Positions 53,564 to 62,810 of a stretch of DNA of 64,000 nucleotides are shown in pieces; the stretch's first letter is position 1; every line of letters starts with the position of its first letter. The translations under genes were made by a program, and so were the position numbers. Origin of the DNA: Aneurinibacillus thermoaerophilus (lineage in GTDB: Bacteria; Bacillota; Bacilli; Aneurinibacillales; Aneurinibacillaceae). Under the pieces are notes generated by a model. The model did no database searches. It was not told where the DNA came from and saw nothing but the letters and a program-made list of their open reading frames with translations. The stretch covers positions 1 through 64,000 of the forward strand of contig NZ_FNDE01000001.1 of assembly GCF_900099925.1 (NCBI RefSeq). Reading direction: 5' to 3'.

Positions 53564-55477
53564 GTGCGTGTATCCGGAGTTACCGTTCGACGCCGTATTT
53601 TTATTGCGATGCTGCTTGGGTTTTTTATGTTCCTATTGCTTATCACACGCCTTGGATATGTACAATTATGGAAAGGATCTGGGCTTACGGACATGGCGGA
53701 AGAATTGTGGACGCGCAACATTCCGTTTGAAGCCAAGCGGGGACGGATTCTCGATCGGAATGGGGAAGTGCTTGCGTACAATATTAGCGTACCTTCCGTT
53801 TTGGCCATCCCGGCCCAAATCAAAGACAAATCCATGACCGCACGCAAGCTGGCGCAGGTTCTAAAAGGAAATGAAAAAGAAATACTCAAAAAAATTAGCC
53901 AGCGTCAGTTGATTGTGCGCGTGCCGGGAGGCCGCCGCATTTCCCCGGAGGTGGCCAAACAGGTGCAGGCGTTGAATTTGCCTGGCATTCAATTGACGGA
54001 AGATAGTCAGCGTTATTATCCACGTGGCGCGTTTTTGTCCCATGTGCTCGGCTTCACCGGAGTGGATAACCAGGGGTTAACCGGGATTGAGCGCGTGTAT
54101 GATGAACAACTAAAAGGGAAGTGGGGCTATATATCGTTCGGCGCAAATGCAGCCGGTCAGAAAATGCCAGGTCTTTCGGAGCGATTTACTCCGCCGGAGG
54201 ACGGGAAGGATTTGCATTTGACGATCGATGCTAATATTCAAGCCATTATTGAGCGGGAGCTAGACCAGGCGATGGTTGTATACCAACCGGACGATGCGCT
54301 TGCGATCGCTTATTCGCCAAAAACCGGGGAAGTGTTGGGAATGGCGAGCCGGCCGAACTATGATCCGGGCCGGTACAAAGAATATCCGGTTGAGACATAT
54401 AACCGAAACTTGCCGATCTGGAAAACGTATGAGCCGGGTTCCACGTTCAAAATTATTACTTTGGCGGCCGCGCTGGAAGATAAAAAGGTTGATTTGGATA
54501 AGGACACGTTCAACGACCCTGGATTTATCAAAGTGGCGGGTGCGACATTGCGCTGCTGGAAGCGAGGAGGACATGGCCATCAAACGTTTTTAGAAGGCGT
54601 AGAAAATTCATGTAACCCCGGTTTCGTTCTGCTAGGCCAGCGTCTTGGCAAAGAGCGCTTGTTTCACTATATTAAAGAGTTCGGATTCGGCAAGCGGACG
54701 GGGATTGACTTGCTTGGCGAGGAAAATGGTGTGCTATTTTCACTTAACCGTGTCGGACCAGTGGAACTTGCTACCACGGCGTTTGGTCAAGGGGTATCGG
54801 TGACGCCCATCCAACAGGTGGCGGCGGTCGGTGCCGCGATTAATGGCGGCAAGCTGATGAAGCCGTATATTGCCAAAGCGTGGTATGATTCAAAAACCGG
54901 CAAGATGCTAGAGGAAAACAAGCCGAAGGTGGTGCGTCAGGTGATTTCGCCTGAGACGTCCGCCAACGTGCGACGTGCGCTGGAAAGTGTCGTAGCGAAC
55001 GGTACAGGGCGCAATGCCTATATCGACGGGTATCGTGTCGGCGGCAAGACGGGAACCGCCCAGGTGGTAGAAAACGGGGTTTACTCGAAGAACAAGCATA
55101 TTGTATCGTTTATTGGGTTTGCACCAGCGGATGATCCGCAAATCATTGTGTATACAGCTATTAACAATCCGAAGGGCATTCAGTTCGGGGGGCGTGTCGC
55201 TGCGCCGATTGTACGTAACATTCTCGATTCTTCATTGCGTTATATGAAAGTTTTGCCCCGAACACAGCAGATGGAGAAAGAGTATCAGTATACGGACAAA
55301 AAAATCGTTCAGGTGCCGAATCTTATCGGCATGGAACGTAAAGATATTACCGGTTCCTATTATTCTTTCCCTCTTGATATTTCAGGCAGAGGCAGTAAAG
55401 TCACTTACCAGTCACCGCAACCGGGAACAAGAGTAGAAGAAGGCTCGACCATTCGCGTCTACCTGGGTGACAAATGA
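53564..55477 (+). CDS. spoVD: Sporulation-specific penicillin-binding protein SpoVD
   Basis: 637-residue class B PBP, paralogue of the preceding gene. Membrane helix about 8-30, transpeptidase SxxK at Ser293 (PGSTFKII), SCN in place of SSN (ENSCNPGF), GKTGTAQ, and a single C-terminal PASTA domain. SpoVD with SpoVE makes spore cortex peptidoglycan. GTG behind GGGGGGAGAAAGG. The 113-base gap before it contains CATACA (53519-53524), a sigma-E -10 look-alike with no convincing -35. Confidence 0.92.
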   Translation: MRVSGVTVRRRIFIAMLLGFFMFLLLITRLGYVQLWKGSGLTDMAEELWTRNIPFEAKRGRILDRNGEVLAYNISVPSVLAIPAQIKDKSMTARKLAQVLKGNEKEILKKISQRQLIVRVPGGRRISPEVAKQVQALNLPGIQLTEDSQRYYPRGAFLSHVLGFTGVDNQGLTGIERVYDEQLKGKWGYISFGANAAGQKMPGLSERFTPPEDGKDLHLTIDANIQAIIERELDQAMVVYQPDDALAIAYSPKTGEVLGMASRPNYDPGRYKEYPVETYNRNLPIWKTYEPGSTFKIITLAAALEDKKVDLDKDTFNDPGFIKVAGATLRCWKRGGHGHQTFLEGVENSCNPGFVLLGQRLGKERLFHYIKEFGFGKRTGIDLLGEENGVLFSLNRVGPVELATTAFGQGVSVTPIQQVAAVGAAINGGKLMKPYIAKAWYDSKTGKMLEENKPKVVRQVISPETSANVRRALESVVANGTGRNAYIDGYRVGGKTGTAQVVENGVYSKNKHIVSFIGFAPADDPQIIVYTAINNPKGIQFGGRVAAPIVRNILDSSLRYMKVLPRTQQMEKEYQYTDKKIVQVPNLIGMERKDITGSYYSFPLDISGRGSKVTYQSPQPGTRVEEGSTIRVYLGDK

Positions 55478-55556
55478 AACAAAGAGCATTAAAATATATG
55501 CGGATATGCATGAGAGATAGAAAGCGGATTTTCCGTCGGAAAGAAGGAGAAGGGTA

Positions 55557-57038
55557 ATGCAACTAGAACAGTTATTGGCACCTCTTGCCCTGTGGCGCGC
55601 CACAGGAAATGTGAAAACAAACATTACAGGGATTGAAGTTGATTCGCGTAAAGTAAAGCCGGGCGACTTGTTTATATGTTTGCCCGGTTTTACGGTCGAC
55701 GGACATGATTTCGCCGTGAAAGCCGTAGAGCGAGGCGCGGTGGCCGTACTTGCCCAACGTGAGGTAAGCGTGCATGTTCCGGTTGTGTACGTGCCGGATA
55801 CAAAGCGCGCGATGGCTGTGCTGGCAGACCGGTTTTTCGGCCATCCAACGCAACACATGAAAATCATCGGGGTAACTGGAACGAACGGCAAGACGACGAC
55901 CACGTATTTAATTGAGCGTATTCTGGGAGAAGCCGGTCATCCAACCGGCATCATCGGCACGATCGAGATGCGCCTGGGTGATGAAGTACGGGAAGTGAAA
56001 AATACGACGCCTGAAGCGCTCGACTTGCAGCGTGCGTTTCGCTGGATGAAAGACAAAGGAGCAGAATACGCGGCGATTGAAGTATCTTCACATGCACTGG
56101 ATATGGGACGTGTACGCGGCGTGCGTTTTGCGACAGGCGTATTTACCAATCTAACGCAAGATCATCTTGATTATCATAAAACGATGGAGAATTACTTGCA
56201 GGCAAAAGGCCTATTGTTTTCACAGCTTGGCAATGAGTATGATAATGAGCGGATGAAATACGCTGTGTTGAACGCGGATGATCCGGCGAGCGAAACGTTT
56301 GCGCGGATAACCCCGGCGCAGATCATTACATATGGTATTCGTAATGCAGCGGATGTACGCGCGAGAGATATTTTGATTACGGCCAACGGTACGCGCTTGA
56401 CGATTGATACGTTTGTTGGGAGCATGACGCTTACGCTTCGCATGATTGGCAACTTCAACATATACAATGCGCTCGCTGCCACTGCGGCTTGCCTTGTAGA
56501 GGGCATACCGCTTGAGCAGATTAAGGCTACGCTTGAAAAAGTGGAAGGTGTGCGTGGCCGCTTTGAGAGAGTGGATGCAGGACAGGACTTCACGGTTATC
56601 GTTGACTATGCTCATACGCCGGATAGTCTGGAAAATGTATTGAAAACAATCCGCGAATTTGCGGAAGGCAAAGTGTATTGCATTGTTGGTTGCGGCGGCG
56701 ACCGCGACCGGACAAAGCGCCCGATTATGGCCTCTATTGCAGCGCGCTACGCGGACGTGGCTGTGATTACGTCCGACAATCCGCGCTCTGAGGATCCTAA
56801 GGCCATTATAGACGAGATGGTGGCTGGCCTTATCGCCGATGGCGTAAGTGAAGAGCGCTACTTTACGCGCGTGGACCGTCGGGAAGCCATTCGTGAAGCG
56901 ATTCACAGGGCAGCGCCGAGCGACGTGGTGCTCATCGCCGGCAAAGGCCATGAAACGTATCAAATTTTAAAAGACAAAACCATTCATTTCGATGATAAAG
57001 AAGAGGCCTATCAAGCCATACTAGAAAAGAAAAAGTAG
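55557..57038 (+). CDS. murE: UDP-MurNAc-L-Ala-D-Glu:meso-diaminopimelate ligase MurE
   Basis: 493-residue Mur ligase. ATP loop GVTGTNGKTTTT near 105-116, N-terminal DSRKVKPGDLF, and DNPRSEDP from Asp407, the motif selecting meso-diaminopimelate (a DDNP(R/x) type is typical of Lys enzymes), so the wall is of A1-gamma type. AAGGAGAAGGGTA precedes the ATG. Cytoplasmic step three of stem-peptide addition. Confidence 0.95.
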   Translation: MQLEQLLAPLALWRATGNVKTNITGIEVDSRKVKPGDLFICLPGFTVDGHDFAVKAVERGAVAVLAQREVSVHVPVVYVPDTKRAMAVLADRFFGHPTQHMKIIGVTGTNGKTTTTYLIERILGEAGHPTGIIGTIEMRLGDEVREVKNTTPEALDLQRAFRWMKDKGAEYAAIEVSSHALDMGRVRGVRFATGVFTNLTQDHLDYHKTMENYLQAKGLLFSQLGNEYDNERMKYAVLNADDPASETFARITPAQIITYGIRNAADVRARDILITANGTRLTIDTFVGSMTLTLRMIGNFNIYNALAATAACLVEGIPLEQIKATLEKVEGVRGRFERVDAGQDFTVIVDYAHTPDSLENVLKTIREFAEGKVYCIVGCGGDRDRTKRPIMASIAARYADVAVITSDNPRSEDPKAIIDEMVAGLIADGVSEERYFTRVDRREAIREAIHRAAPSDVVLIAGKGHETYQILKDKTIHFDDKEEAYQAILEKKK

Positions 57039-57069
57039 GATGAGGAGAAAATAGAAAGGAGGGCGCACA

Positions 57070-58032
57070 ATGCTAGTACGGGTTTTGTTTTTTTCGATCG
57101 CTGCAGCTTTTTTGATTGCGGTTCTTCTCGCTCCGCTCTTCATTCCTATTCTAAGACGCTTGAAGTTTGGCCAGACAATCCGCGAGGAAGGACCGAAGGG
57201 GCACCAAAAAAAAGCGGGTACACCGACTATGGGCGGAATTATTATTTTGCTTGCGCTGACTTTTACAGTGATTAAATTCGCGAATCAGTCGGTCGAGATA
57301 TTTCTGTTGCTTTTTATTACACTGGGCTATGGATTAATTGGTTTTCTTGATGATTTCATCAAAATCGTGATGAAGCGAAATCTCGGGCTGACCGCAAGAC
57401 AAAAATTGTTTGGTCAACTCGTAATTGGCGGCGTATTTTATTATGTGCTGCTCCGCAACGGTTATGACACAATTGTTTCGATTCCCGGTACGGATTGGGG
57501 CATAGAGCTGGGATGGCTGTACTTGCCTCTTGTATTGCTTATGACTATCGGCGCTTCTAATGCCGTCAATTTGACAGACGGACTGGACGGGTTGTTAGCG
57601 GGAACGAGCGCGATTGCATTCAGCGCATATGCGGTAATTGCCTGGACAGCCAGCCAGATGAATATCGCTATTTTTTCGGCTGCGGTCGTCGGGGCAGTGC
57701 TTGGTTTTCTTGTATTTAATGCGCACCCTGCCAAAGTGTTTATGGGGGATACGGGTTCTCTTGCCCTCGGCGGCGCGCTGGCAGGCGTCGCGATTTTAAC
57801 AAAAACAGAAATCTTGCTTGTGATTATTGGCGGGGTATTTGTGATGGAAGCCCTGTCTGTTATCATTCAGGTTATTTCATTCAAAACGCGAAAAAAACGG
57901 GTATTCCGCATGAGTCCGTTGCACCATCATTATGAGTTGGGCGGCTGGTCCGAATGGCGAGTAGTGGTCACCTTTTGGTTTGCCGGACTGATTTGCGCAA
58001 GCCTGGGCGTGTATATTGGGGTGTTGAGCTAA
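57070..58032 (+). CDS. mraY: Phospho-MurNAc-pentapeptide translocase MraY
   Basis: 320-residue membrane enzyme with about ten helices that transfers the pentapeptide precursor to undecaprenyl phosphate, giving lipid I. Signatures: [27 protein letters not shown]-type segment ([16 protein letters not shown]), [15 protein letters not shown] and [23 protein letters not shown] precedes the ATG. The stop TAA overlaps the murD start by one base (TAATG). Confidence 0.95.
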   Translation: MLVRVLFFSIAAAFLIAVLLAPLFIPILRRLKFGQTIREEGPKGHQKKAGTPTMGGIIILLALTFTVIKFANQSVEIFLLLFITLGYGLIGFLDDFIKIVMKRNLGLTARQKLFGQLVIGGVFYYVLLRNGYDTIVSIPGTDWGIELGWLYLPLVLLMTIGASNAVNLTDGLDGLLAGTSAIAFSAYAVIAWTASQMNIAIFSAAVVGAVLGFLVFNAHPAKVFMGDTGSLALGGALAGVAILTKTEILLVIIGGVFVMEALSVIIQVISFKTRKKRVFRMSPLHHHYELGGWSEWRVVVTFWFAGLICASLGVYIGVLS

Positions 58033-59453
58033 TGTCAGTAGAAGAGGGAAAAGCGTTATATCAAGGGAAAAGAGTCCTGGTGCTTGGCCTCGCCAAAAGC
58101 GGGGCCGCTGTGGCGCGCGTGTTGAAGCATTGCGGCGCCTTAGTAACGGTAAATGAAAAAAAGCCGGAAAGTGAATGTGAGGAGGCAAGAGATTTGCGGG
58201 CGGAAGGGATTGATGTTATTTGCGGGGGGCATCCCGACGACATTGTAAATCCGTCCGTCGATTTCGTAATAAAAAATCCGGGGATTCCGTATTCGGTCGT
58301 ACCGATTCAAAAGGCGCTTGCGCTTGGCATTCCAGTAATAACGGAAGTGGAAGTCGCATATGAACTGTCGGATGCGCCCATTATTGGAATCACTGGCTCG
58401 AATGGTAAAACGACGACCACTACACTGATTGGGCGCATGCTGGAGGAAAGCGGTCTTCATCCGGTTGTGGCTGGCAATATTGGCACACCGTTGAGTGAAC
58501 AGGCGGCCCAGGCAAAGGCGGAGCAGACGCTGGTGGCAGAGTTGAGCAGTTTCCAATTGAAGGGCACGCGACGGTTCCGTCCGTCCATTGCCTGTCTGCT
58601 GAACGTGTATGACGCGCATTTGGATTATCATAAAACAAAGGAAGACTACGTACATAGCAAAAGCAAGCTGTTTGCGAATCAAACAGCCGAAGATGTGGCT
58701 GTACTGAATTATGATAGCGAGATTTGTCGGGCGCTTGCGGCTGATATAAAGGCCGCTCTTCTTTGGTTCAGCACAAAGCAAGAGGTGGAACAGGGAAGCT
58801 TTGTTCGTGGAGACGAAATCGTATTTAAGCGCCCGCAAAGCGGAAGATTAGCGCAAAAACTGTCGGAAGCCCCGGAGATAGAGAAAGTGCTTCGTCTGGA
58901 TGAACTGGCGCTTCCGGGAACACATAATCTGGAAAATATTTTGGCGGGTGTCTCTGTGGCGCGTGCTGCCGGGGCGAGTATAGAAGCGATTCGGCGCGTA
59001 CTTCGCACATTTGCCGGGGTGGAGCACCGGCTTGAATTTGTGGCGGAAATTAATGGGGTTAAATACTACAACGATTCGAAGGCGACCAATCCGGAGGCGG
59101 CGAGCCGGGCACTTGCTTCGTTTGTCGCGCCAATTATCTGGATTGCAGGTGGTCTTGACAGGGGCATTGATTTCAAAGAGCTTGTGCCACTTCTAAAAAA
59201 GCGCGTTAAAGCGGTCATCACATATGGACAAACAGCAGAAAAATTGTTGGCTCGGGCGGAAGAAGCAGGGATTATTCGCAGAAAGCGCGTCGATAATGTT
59301 ACTGACGCGGTTGCGCAGGCCCGACTGATCGCTCAGGAAGGGGATGTGGTACTGCTCTCGCCGGCGTGTGCCAGCTGGGATATGTACAAATCGTTCGAAG
59401 AGCGGGGGGTCTTGTTTAAGCAATCCGTGCATAAGCTTAAAACAAGCCTGTAA
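58032..59453 (+). CDS. murD: UDP-MurNAc-L-Ala:D-Glu ligase MurD
   Basis: 473-residue Mur ligase adding D-glutamate. VLVLGLAKSGAAVARVL at the N-terminus binds the uridine part, ITGSNGKTTTTTLIG is the ATP loop, NVYDAHLDYHKTKEDY and EHRLEFVAEINGVKYYNDSKATNPEAA are family landmarks. ATG coupled to the mraY stop with one-base overlap. A longer frame into mraY is not used. Confidence 0.95.
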   Translation: MSVEEGKALYQGKRVLVLGLAKSGAAVARVLKHCGALVTVNEKKPESECEEARDLRAEGIDVICGGHPDDIVNPSVDFVIKNPGIPYSVVPIQKALALGIPVITEVEVAYELSDAPIIGITGSNGKTTTTTLIGRMLEESGLHPVVAGNIGTPLSEQAAQAKAEQTLVAELSSFQLKGTRRFRPSIACLLNVYDAHLDYHKTKEDYVHSKSKLFANQTAEDVAVLNYDSEICRALAADIKAALLWFSTKQEVEQGSFVRGDEIVFKRPQSGRLAQKLSEAPEIEKVLRLDELALPGTHNLENILAGVSVARAAGASIEAIRRVLRTFAGVEHRLEFVAEINGVKYYNDSKATNPEAASRALASFVAPIIWIAGGLDRGIDFKELVPLLKKRVKAVITYGQTAEKLLARAEEAGIIRRKRVDNVTDAVAQARLIAQEGDVVLLSPACASWDMYKSFEERGVLFKQSVHKLKTSL

Positions 59454-59539
59454 CCGCTGTTTGAACGTTTGATCCAAAATCAGGGGATTGAACGGACAGG
59501 CAGCTGGATGCAGTAAATTCTGTGCTGTAAGAGGTGTTT

Positions 59540-60634
59540 ATGTTGATAAAGGCCCGTTCAACTCCTGATTTTATTATTATTGTTGTTACACTTGTACTGC
59601 TGGCGGTCGGTGTCGTTATGGTGTACAGTTCGAGCGCGGTTGTCGCTGCACAGAAAGGCGACCCGTTCTTTTTCACCAAACGGCAGCTTATTTTTGCGAT
59701 TCTCGGTATTTTCGCTATGTTTGTGACGATGAACATTGATTACTGGATATGGAAAAAATGGGCAAAACCTGGCCTTTACTTTTGCTTCTTTTTGCTTGTT
59801 ATTGTACTCCTTATCGGTAAGGAGGTTAACGGAGCAAAAAGCTGGTTGGGAATTGGTGCATTCGGAATTCAGCCAGCGGAGTTTACGAAGTTAGGTATGG
59901 CTATTTTTCTGGCCAAATGGCTTTCGGATAACCAGAAAATGATTGTTTCGTTTACGAAAGGTTTGGCACCAACGCTCGGCATTGTATGCCTTGCATTTGG
60001 TCTTATTATGATGCAGCCTGATCTTGGAACTGGCACGGTATTGCTTGGTACTTCAGTATTGATGATTTTCATCGCTGGAGCAAAAATGAAGCATTTGTTT
60101 GGGCTTGCCTTTCTCGGCGTTCTCGGGTTCGCTGGCCTTATTTTAGCGGCGCCGTACCGAATAAATCGGATTACCGCCTTTCTCGACCCGTGGAAAGACC
60201 CGCTTGGCGATGGATACCAGATTATCCAATCTCTATACGCCATTGGGCCTGGCGGTTTAATGGGGCTTGGCATCGGTATGAGTCGCCAGAAATTCTTGTA
60301 TTTGCCGGAACCGTATAACGATTTTATTTTTTCTATCCTTTCGGAAGAGCTTGGATTTATCGGCGGTGCGACAGTGCTGTTGTTATTCTTACTGCTGCTG
60401 TGGCGCGGTATGAGAATTGCAATTACGGCGCCCGATTTATTCGGTAGCTTGCTTGCGACGGGGATTATTGGTATGCTGGCGATTCAAGTGGTTATCAATG
60501 TCGGTGTTGTTACCGGTATGTTTCCGGTAACGGGAATCACCCTACCTTTTCTGAGCTACGGCGGTTCTTCCCTCACGCTGATGCTGACGGGAATTGGGGT
60601 TCTGCTAAATATTTCACGCTATTCTCGAATCTAA
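59540..60634 (+). CDS. spoVE: SEDS glycosyltransferase SpoVE (FtsW/RodA family)
   Basis: 364-residue polytopic membrane protein, closely colinear with B. subtilis SpoVE: LLAVGVVMVYSSSAVVA, IQPAEFTKLGMAIFLAKWLS, QPDLGTGTVLLGT, YRINRITAFLDPWKDPLGDGYQIIQSLYAIGPGG, SEELGFIGG, NVGVVTGMFPVTGITLPFLSYGGSSL. SEDS proteins polymerise lipid II; SpoVE pairs with SpoVD in cortex synthesis. It may also serve vegetative division if no other FtsW exists. ATG at 59540 behind AAGAGGTG; GTG 59534 or TTG 59543 possible. Confidence 0.92.
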   Translation: MLIKARSTPDFIIIVVTLVLLAVGVVMVYSSSAVVAAQKGDPFFFTKRQLIFAILGIFAMFVTMNIDYWIWKKWAKPGLYFCFFLLVIVLLIGKEVNGAKSWLGIGAFGIQPAEFTKLGMAIFLAKWLSDNQKMIVSFTKGLAPTLGIVCLAFGLIMMQPDLGTGTVLLGTSVLMIFIAGAKMKHLFGLAFLGVLGFAGLILAAPYRINRITAFLDPWKDPLGDGYQIIQSLYAIGPGGLMGLGIGMSRQKFLYLPEPYNDFIFSILSEELGFIGGATVLLLFLLLLWRGMRIAITAPDLFGSLLATGIIGMLAIQVVINVGVVTGMFPVTGITLPFLSYGGSSLTLMLTGIGVLLNISRYSRI

Positions 60635-60690
60635 GTGCACGGATTAAAATAGAGAGAAAATGAACAATAGAGGAGACAGGTGGTGCGAGT

Positions 60691-61791
60691 ATGGATATTG
60701 TTATTAGCGGGGGCGGCACAGGCGGACATATTTATCCGGCTCTCGCCCTTATTAAAGAAATCAAACGGCACGAGCCGGGCTCCCGCGTATTATATATTGG
60801 AACAGAAAAAGGGTTGGAGTCGGAAATTGTGCCGAAAGAAGGGATTCCGTTTGAGTCGGTGTATATTACTGGCTTTAAGCGGAGTCTTTCGTTTGAGAAT
60901 GTAAAAACAATCATGCGATTTTTTAAGGCGACCCGCCGGGCGAAACGTCTTATCCGGGAATTTAAGCCGGATGTTGTCGTAGGCACCGGCGGTTATGTTT
61001 GTGGTCCGGTTGTATACGCCGCGAGTTCGCTCGGTATTCCCACGCTGATTCATGAGCAGAACGTAATTCCAGGTCTGACCAATAAATTTTTGTCTCGTTA
61101 TGCGGATCGAGTGGCGGTTACATTCTCCGGGTCAGCTTCGTACTTTCCACAGGGAAAAACGGTGGTGACCGGAAATCCACGGGCTACGGAAGTTGCGCAC
61201 GCGGACGGACGGGCCGGGCTCGTTTCGCTACATGTTCCATCAGGGAAAAAATATGTTCTTATTGTTGGCGGAAGCCGCGGGGCGAAAGCGATTAACGAAG
61301 CAGTGATTCAAATGGCACCGAAGCTGTGTGATTATCCGGCTTACCATTTTATTTATGTAACGGGAGAGGTCCACTACGATAAAACAATGGAAGCTATAAA
61401 AAATCAGGGCGGTGTGCCGGAAAATATGACGATCCGTCCTTTTATCTATAATATGCCTGAAGTGCTGGCTGGTATTGATTTAATCGTAAACCGGGCAGGC
61501 GCATCTTTCCTAGCGGAGATTACTGCGCTCGGCTTGCCGTCTATTTTGATTCCTTCTCCTTATGTAACAAACAATCATCAAGAAAAAAATGGAAGGTGGC
61601 TGGAAGAACAGGGCGCATCGCGCGTGATTACTGAGTCGCAATTGAACGGTTCTCTTCTTCTTGCTGAAATTGACGCTATCCTGCGTGACAGCGCGCGAGT
61701 GGATAGAATGCGCCAGGCGGCAAAAGCGCTTGGTCAGCCGAATGCCGCCACACTCATATACAAAGAATTACAAGCGATCACCTGCGCCTAG
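60691..61791 (+). CDS. murG: UDP-GlcNAc transferase MurG
   Basis: 366-residue GT-B glycosyltransferase that makes lipid II from lipid I at the inner membrane face. [20 protein letters not shown] is the N-terminal glycine-rich loop; [42 protein letters not shown] and [25 protein letters not shown] are family hallmarks. ACAGGTGG precedes the ATG. Confidence 0.95.
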   Translation: MDIVISGGGTGGHIYPALALIKEIKRHEPGSRVLYIGTEKGLESEIVPKEGIPFESVYITGFKRSLSFENVKTIMRFFKATRRAKRLIREFKPDVVVGTGGYVCGPVVYAASSLGIPTLIHEQNVIPGLTNKFLSRYADRVAVTFSGSASYFPQGKTVVTGNPRATEVAHADGRAGLVSLHVPSGKKYVLIVGGSRGAKAINEAVIQMAPKLCDYPAYHFIYVTGEVHYDKTMEAIKNQGGVPENMTIRPFIYNMPEVLAGIDLIVNRAGASFLAEITALGLPSILIPSPYVTNNHQEKNGRWLEEQGASRVITESQLNGSLLLAEIDAILRDSARVDRMRQAAKALGQPNAATLIYKELQAITCA

Positions 61792-61890
61792 CTGTAACAC
61801 AGCGAGCGGGTTGGGCATACATTATTCTAGGCGCGTGACCCGTGGAAGCAGTGCGTACCAGGCAGGGGATTCACTCAAGGAGGTTCTATC

Positions 61891-62796
61891 ATGCAGGAGC
61901 TAATCAGAGAGTTGAAAGAAGCTAACATTGGAACAGTGCTTATCAATGAGCCGCTGGCAAACCATACAACATGGAAAATCGGCGGCCCGGCAGATATTCT
62001 TGTTGAACCGACTGACAAGATGGCGTTAGCTCGCAGTATGAAACTCGTTCACAAGCATAATGTACCTTGGTATGTGCTGGGCAGAGGCTCAAATATGCTT
62101 GTGCGGGACCGAGGAATCCGCGGCGTTGTCTTTAAACTGGCTGATGGATTTAATCACCTCGCTTTTAATGGGGAAGAGATAGAGGTGGGTGCTGGCTATT
62201 CGTTTATTCGATTAGCTGTCATGGCCGGGAAAGAGGGATTAACCGGGCTTGAATTTGCCGGTGGCATTCCCGGTACGGTGGGCGGCGCCATTTATATGAA
62301 TGCAGGCGCACACAATTCTGACGTTTCACGCATTCTTAAATCGGCTGAAGTGTTGCTCGAAACAGGGGAATTGGTGATTTTTTCCGCCGACGAACTCGGG
62401 TTTAGTTACCGCACGTCCATCTTGCAGAAGAGGCGGGGCATTGTTGTAAGCGCGGTGTTTAAGCTGGCTTACGGCGACCGTAAAGAGATCGCCCGTCATA
62501 TGGCAGCATATAAAGATAGAAGACGCCAGACACAGCCGTTGTCGCTGCCGTGCGCGGGAAGCGTGTTTCGTAATCCGCCAGGCGACCACGCCGGACGTTT
62601 AATTGAAAGCGCGGGACTTAAGGGGCTTCGGGTCGGCGGTGCACAAATTTCGGAGAAGCACGCCAATTTCATCGTAAATCGAGGGAACGCGACGGCCCAG
62701 GATGTCCTCGACCTGATGGAACAAGTAATAAAAATCGTAAATGAACGGTATAATATTAAACTTGTTCCGGAAGTATTGGTGGTGGGCGAGGGGTAA
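61891..62796 (+). CDS. murB: UDP-N-acetylenolpyruvoylglucosamine reductase MurB
   Basis: 301-residue FAD enzyme, type II (no extra domain). NHTTWKIGGPADILVEP, VLGRGSNMLVRDRGIRGVV, EFAGGIPGTVGGAIYMNAGAHN, GFSYRTSIL, PCAGSVFRNPPGDHAGRLIESAGLKG are all present, with the Ser of GSVFRNP as proton donor. AAGGAGG precedes the ATG. The 99-base gap after murG includes CATACATTA (61816), which would fit a sigma-E or sigma-K -10, without a firm -35. Confidence 0.95.
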   Translation: MQELIRELKEANIGTVLINEPLANHTTWKIGGPADILVEPTDKMALARSMKLVHKHNVPWYVLGRGSNMLVRDRGIRGVVFKLADGFNHLAFNGEEIEVGAGYSFIRLAVMAGKEGLTGLEFAGGIPGTVGGAIYMNAGAHNSDVSRILKSAEVLLETGELVIFSADELGFSYRTSILQKRRGIVVSAVFKLAYGDRKEIARHMAAYKDRRRQTQPLSLPCAGSVFRNPPGDHAGRLIESAGLKGLRVGGAQISEKHANFIVNRGNATAQDVLDLMEQVIKIVNERYNIKLVPEVLVVGEG

Positions 62797-62810
62797 ACGG
62801 AGGTGAAATC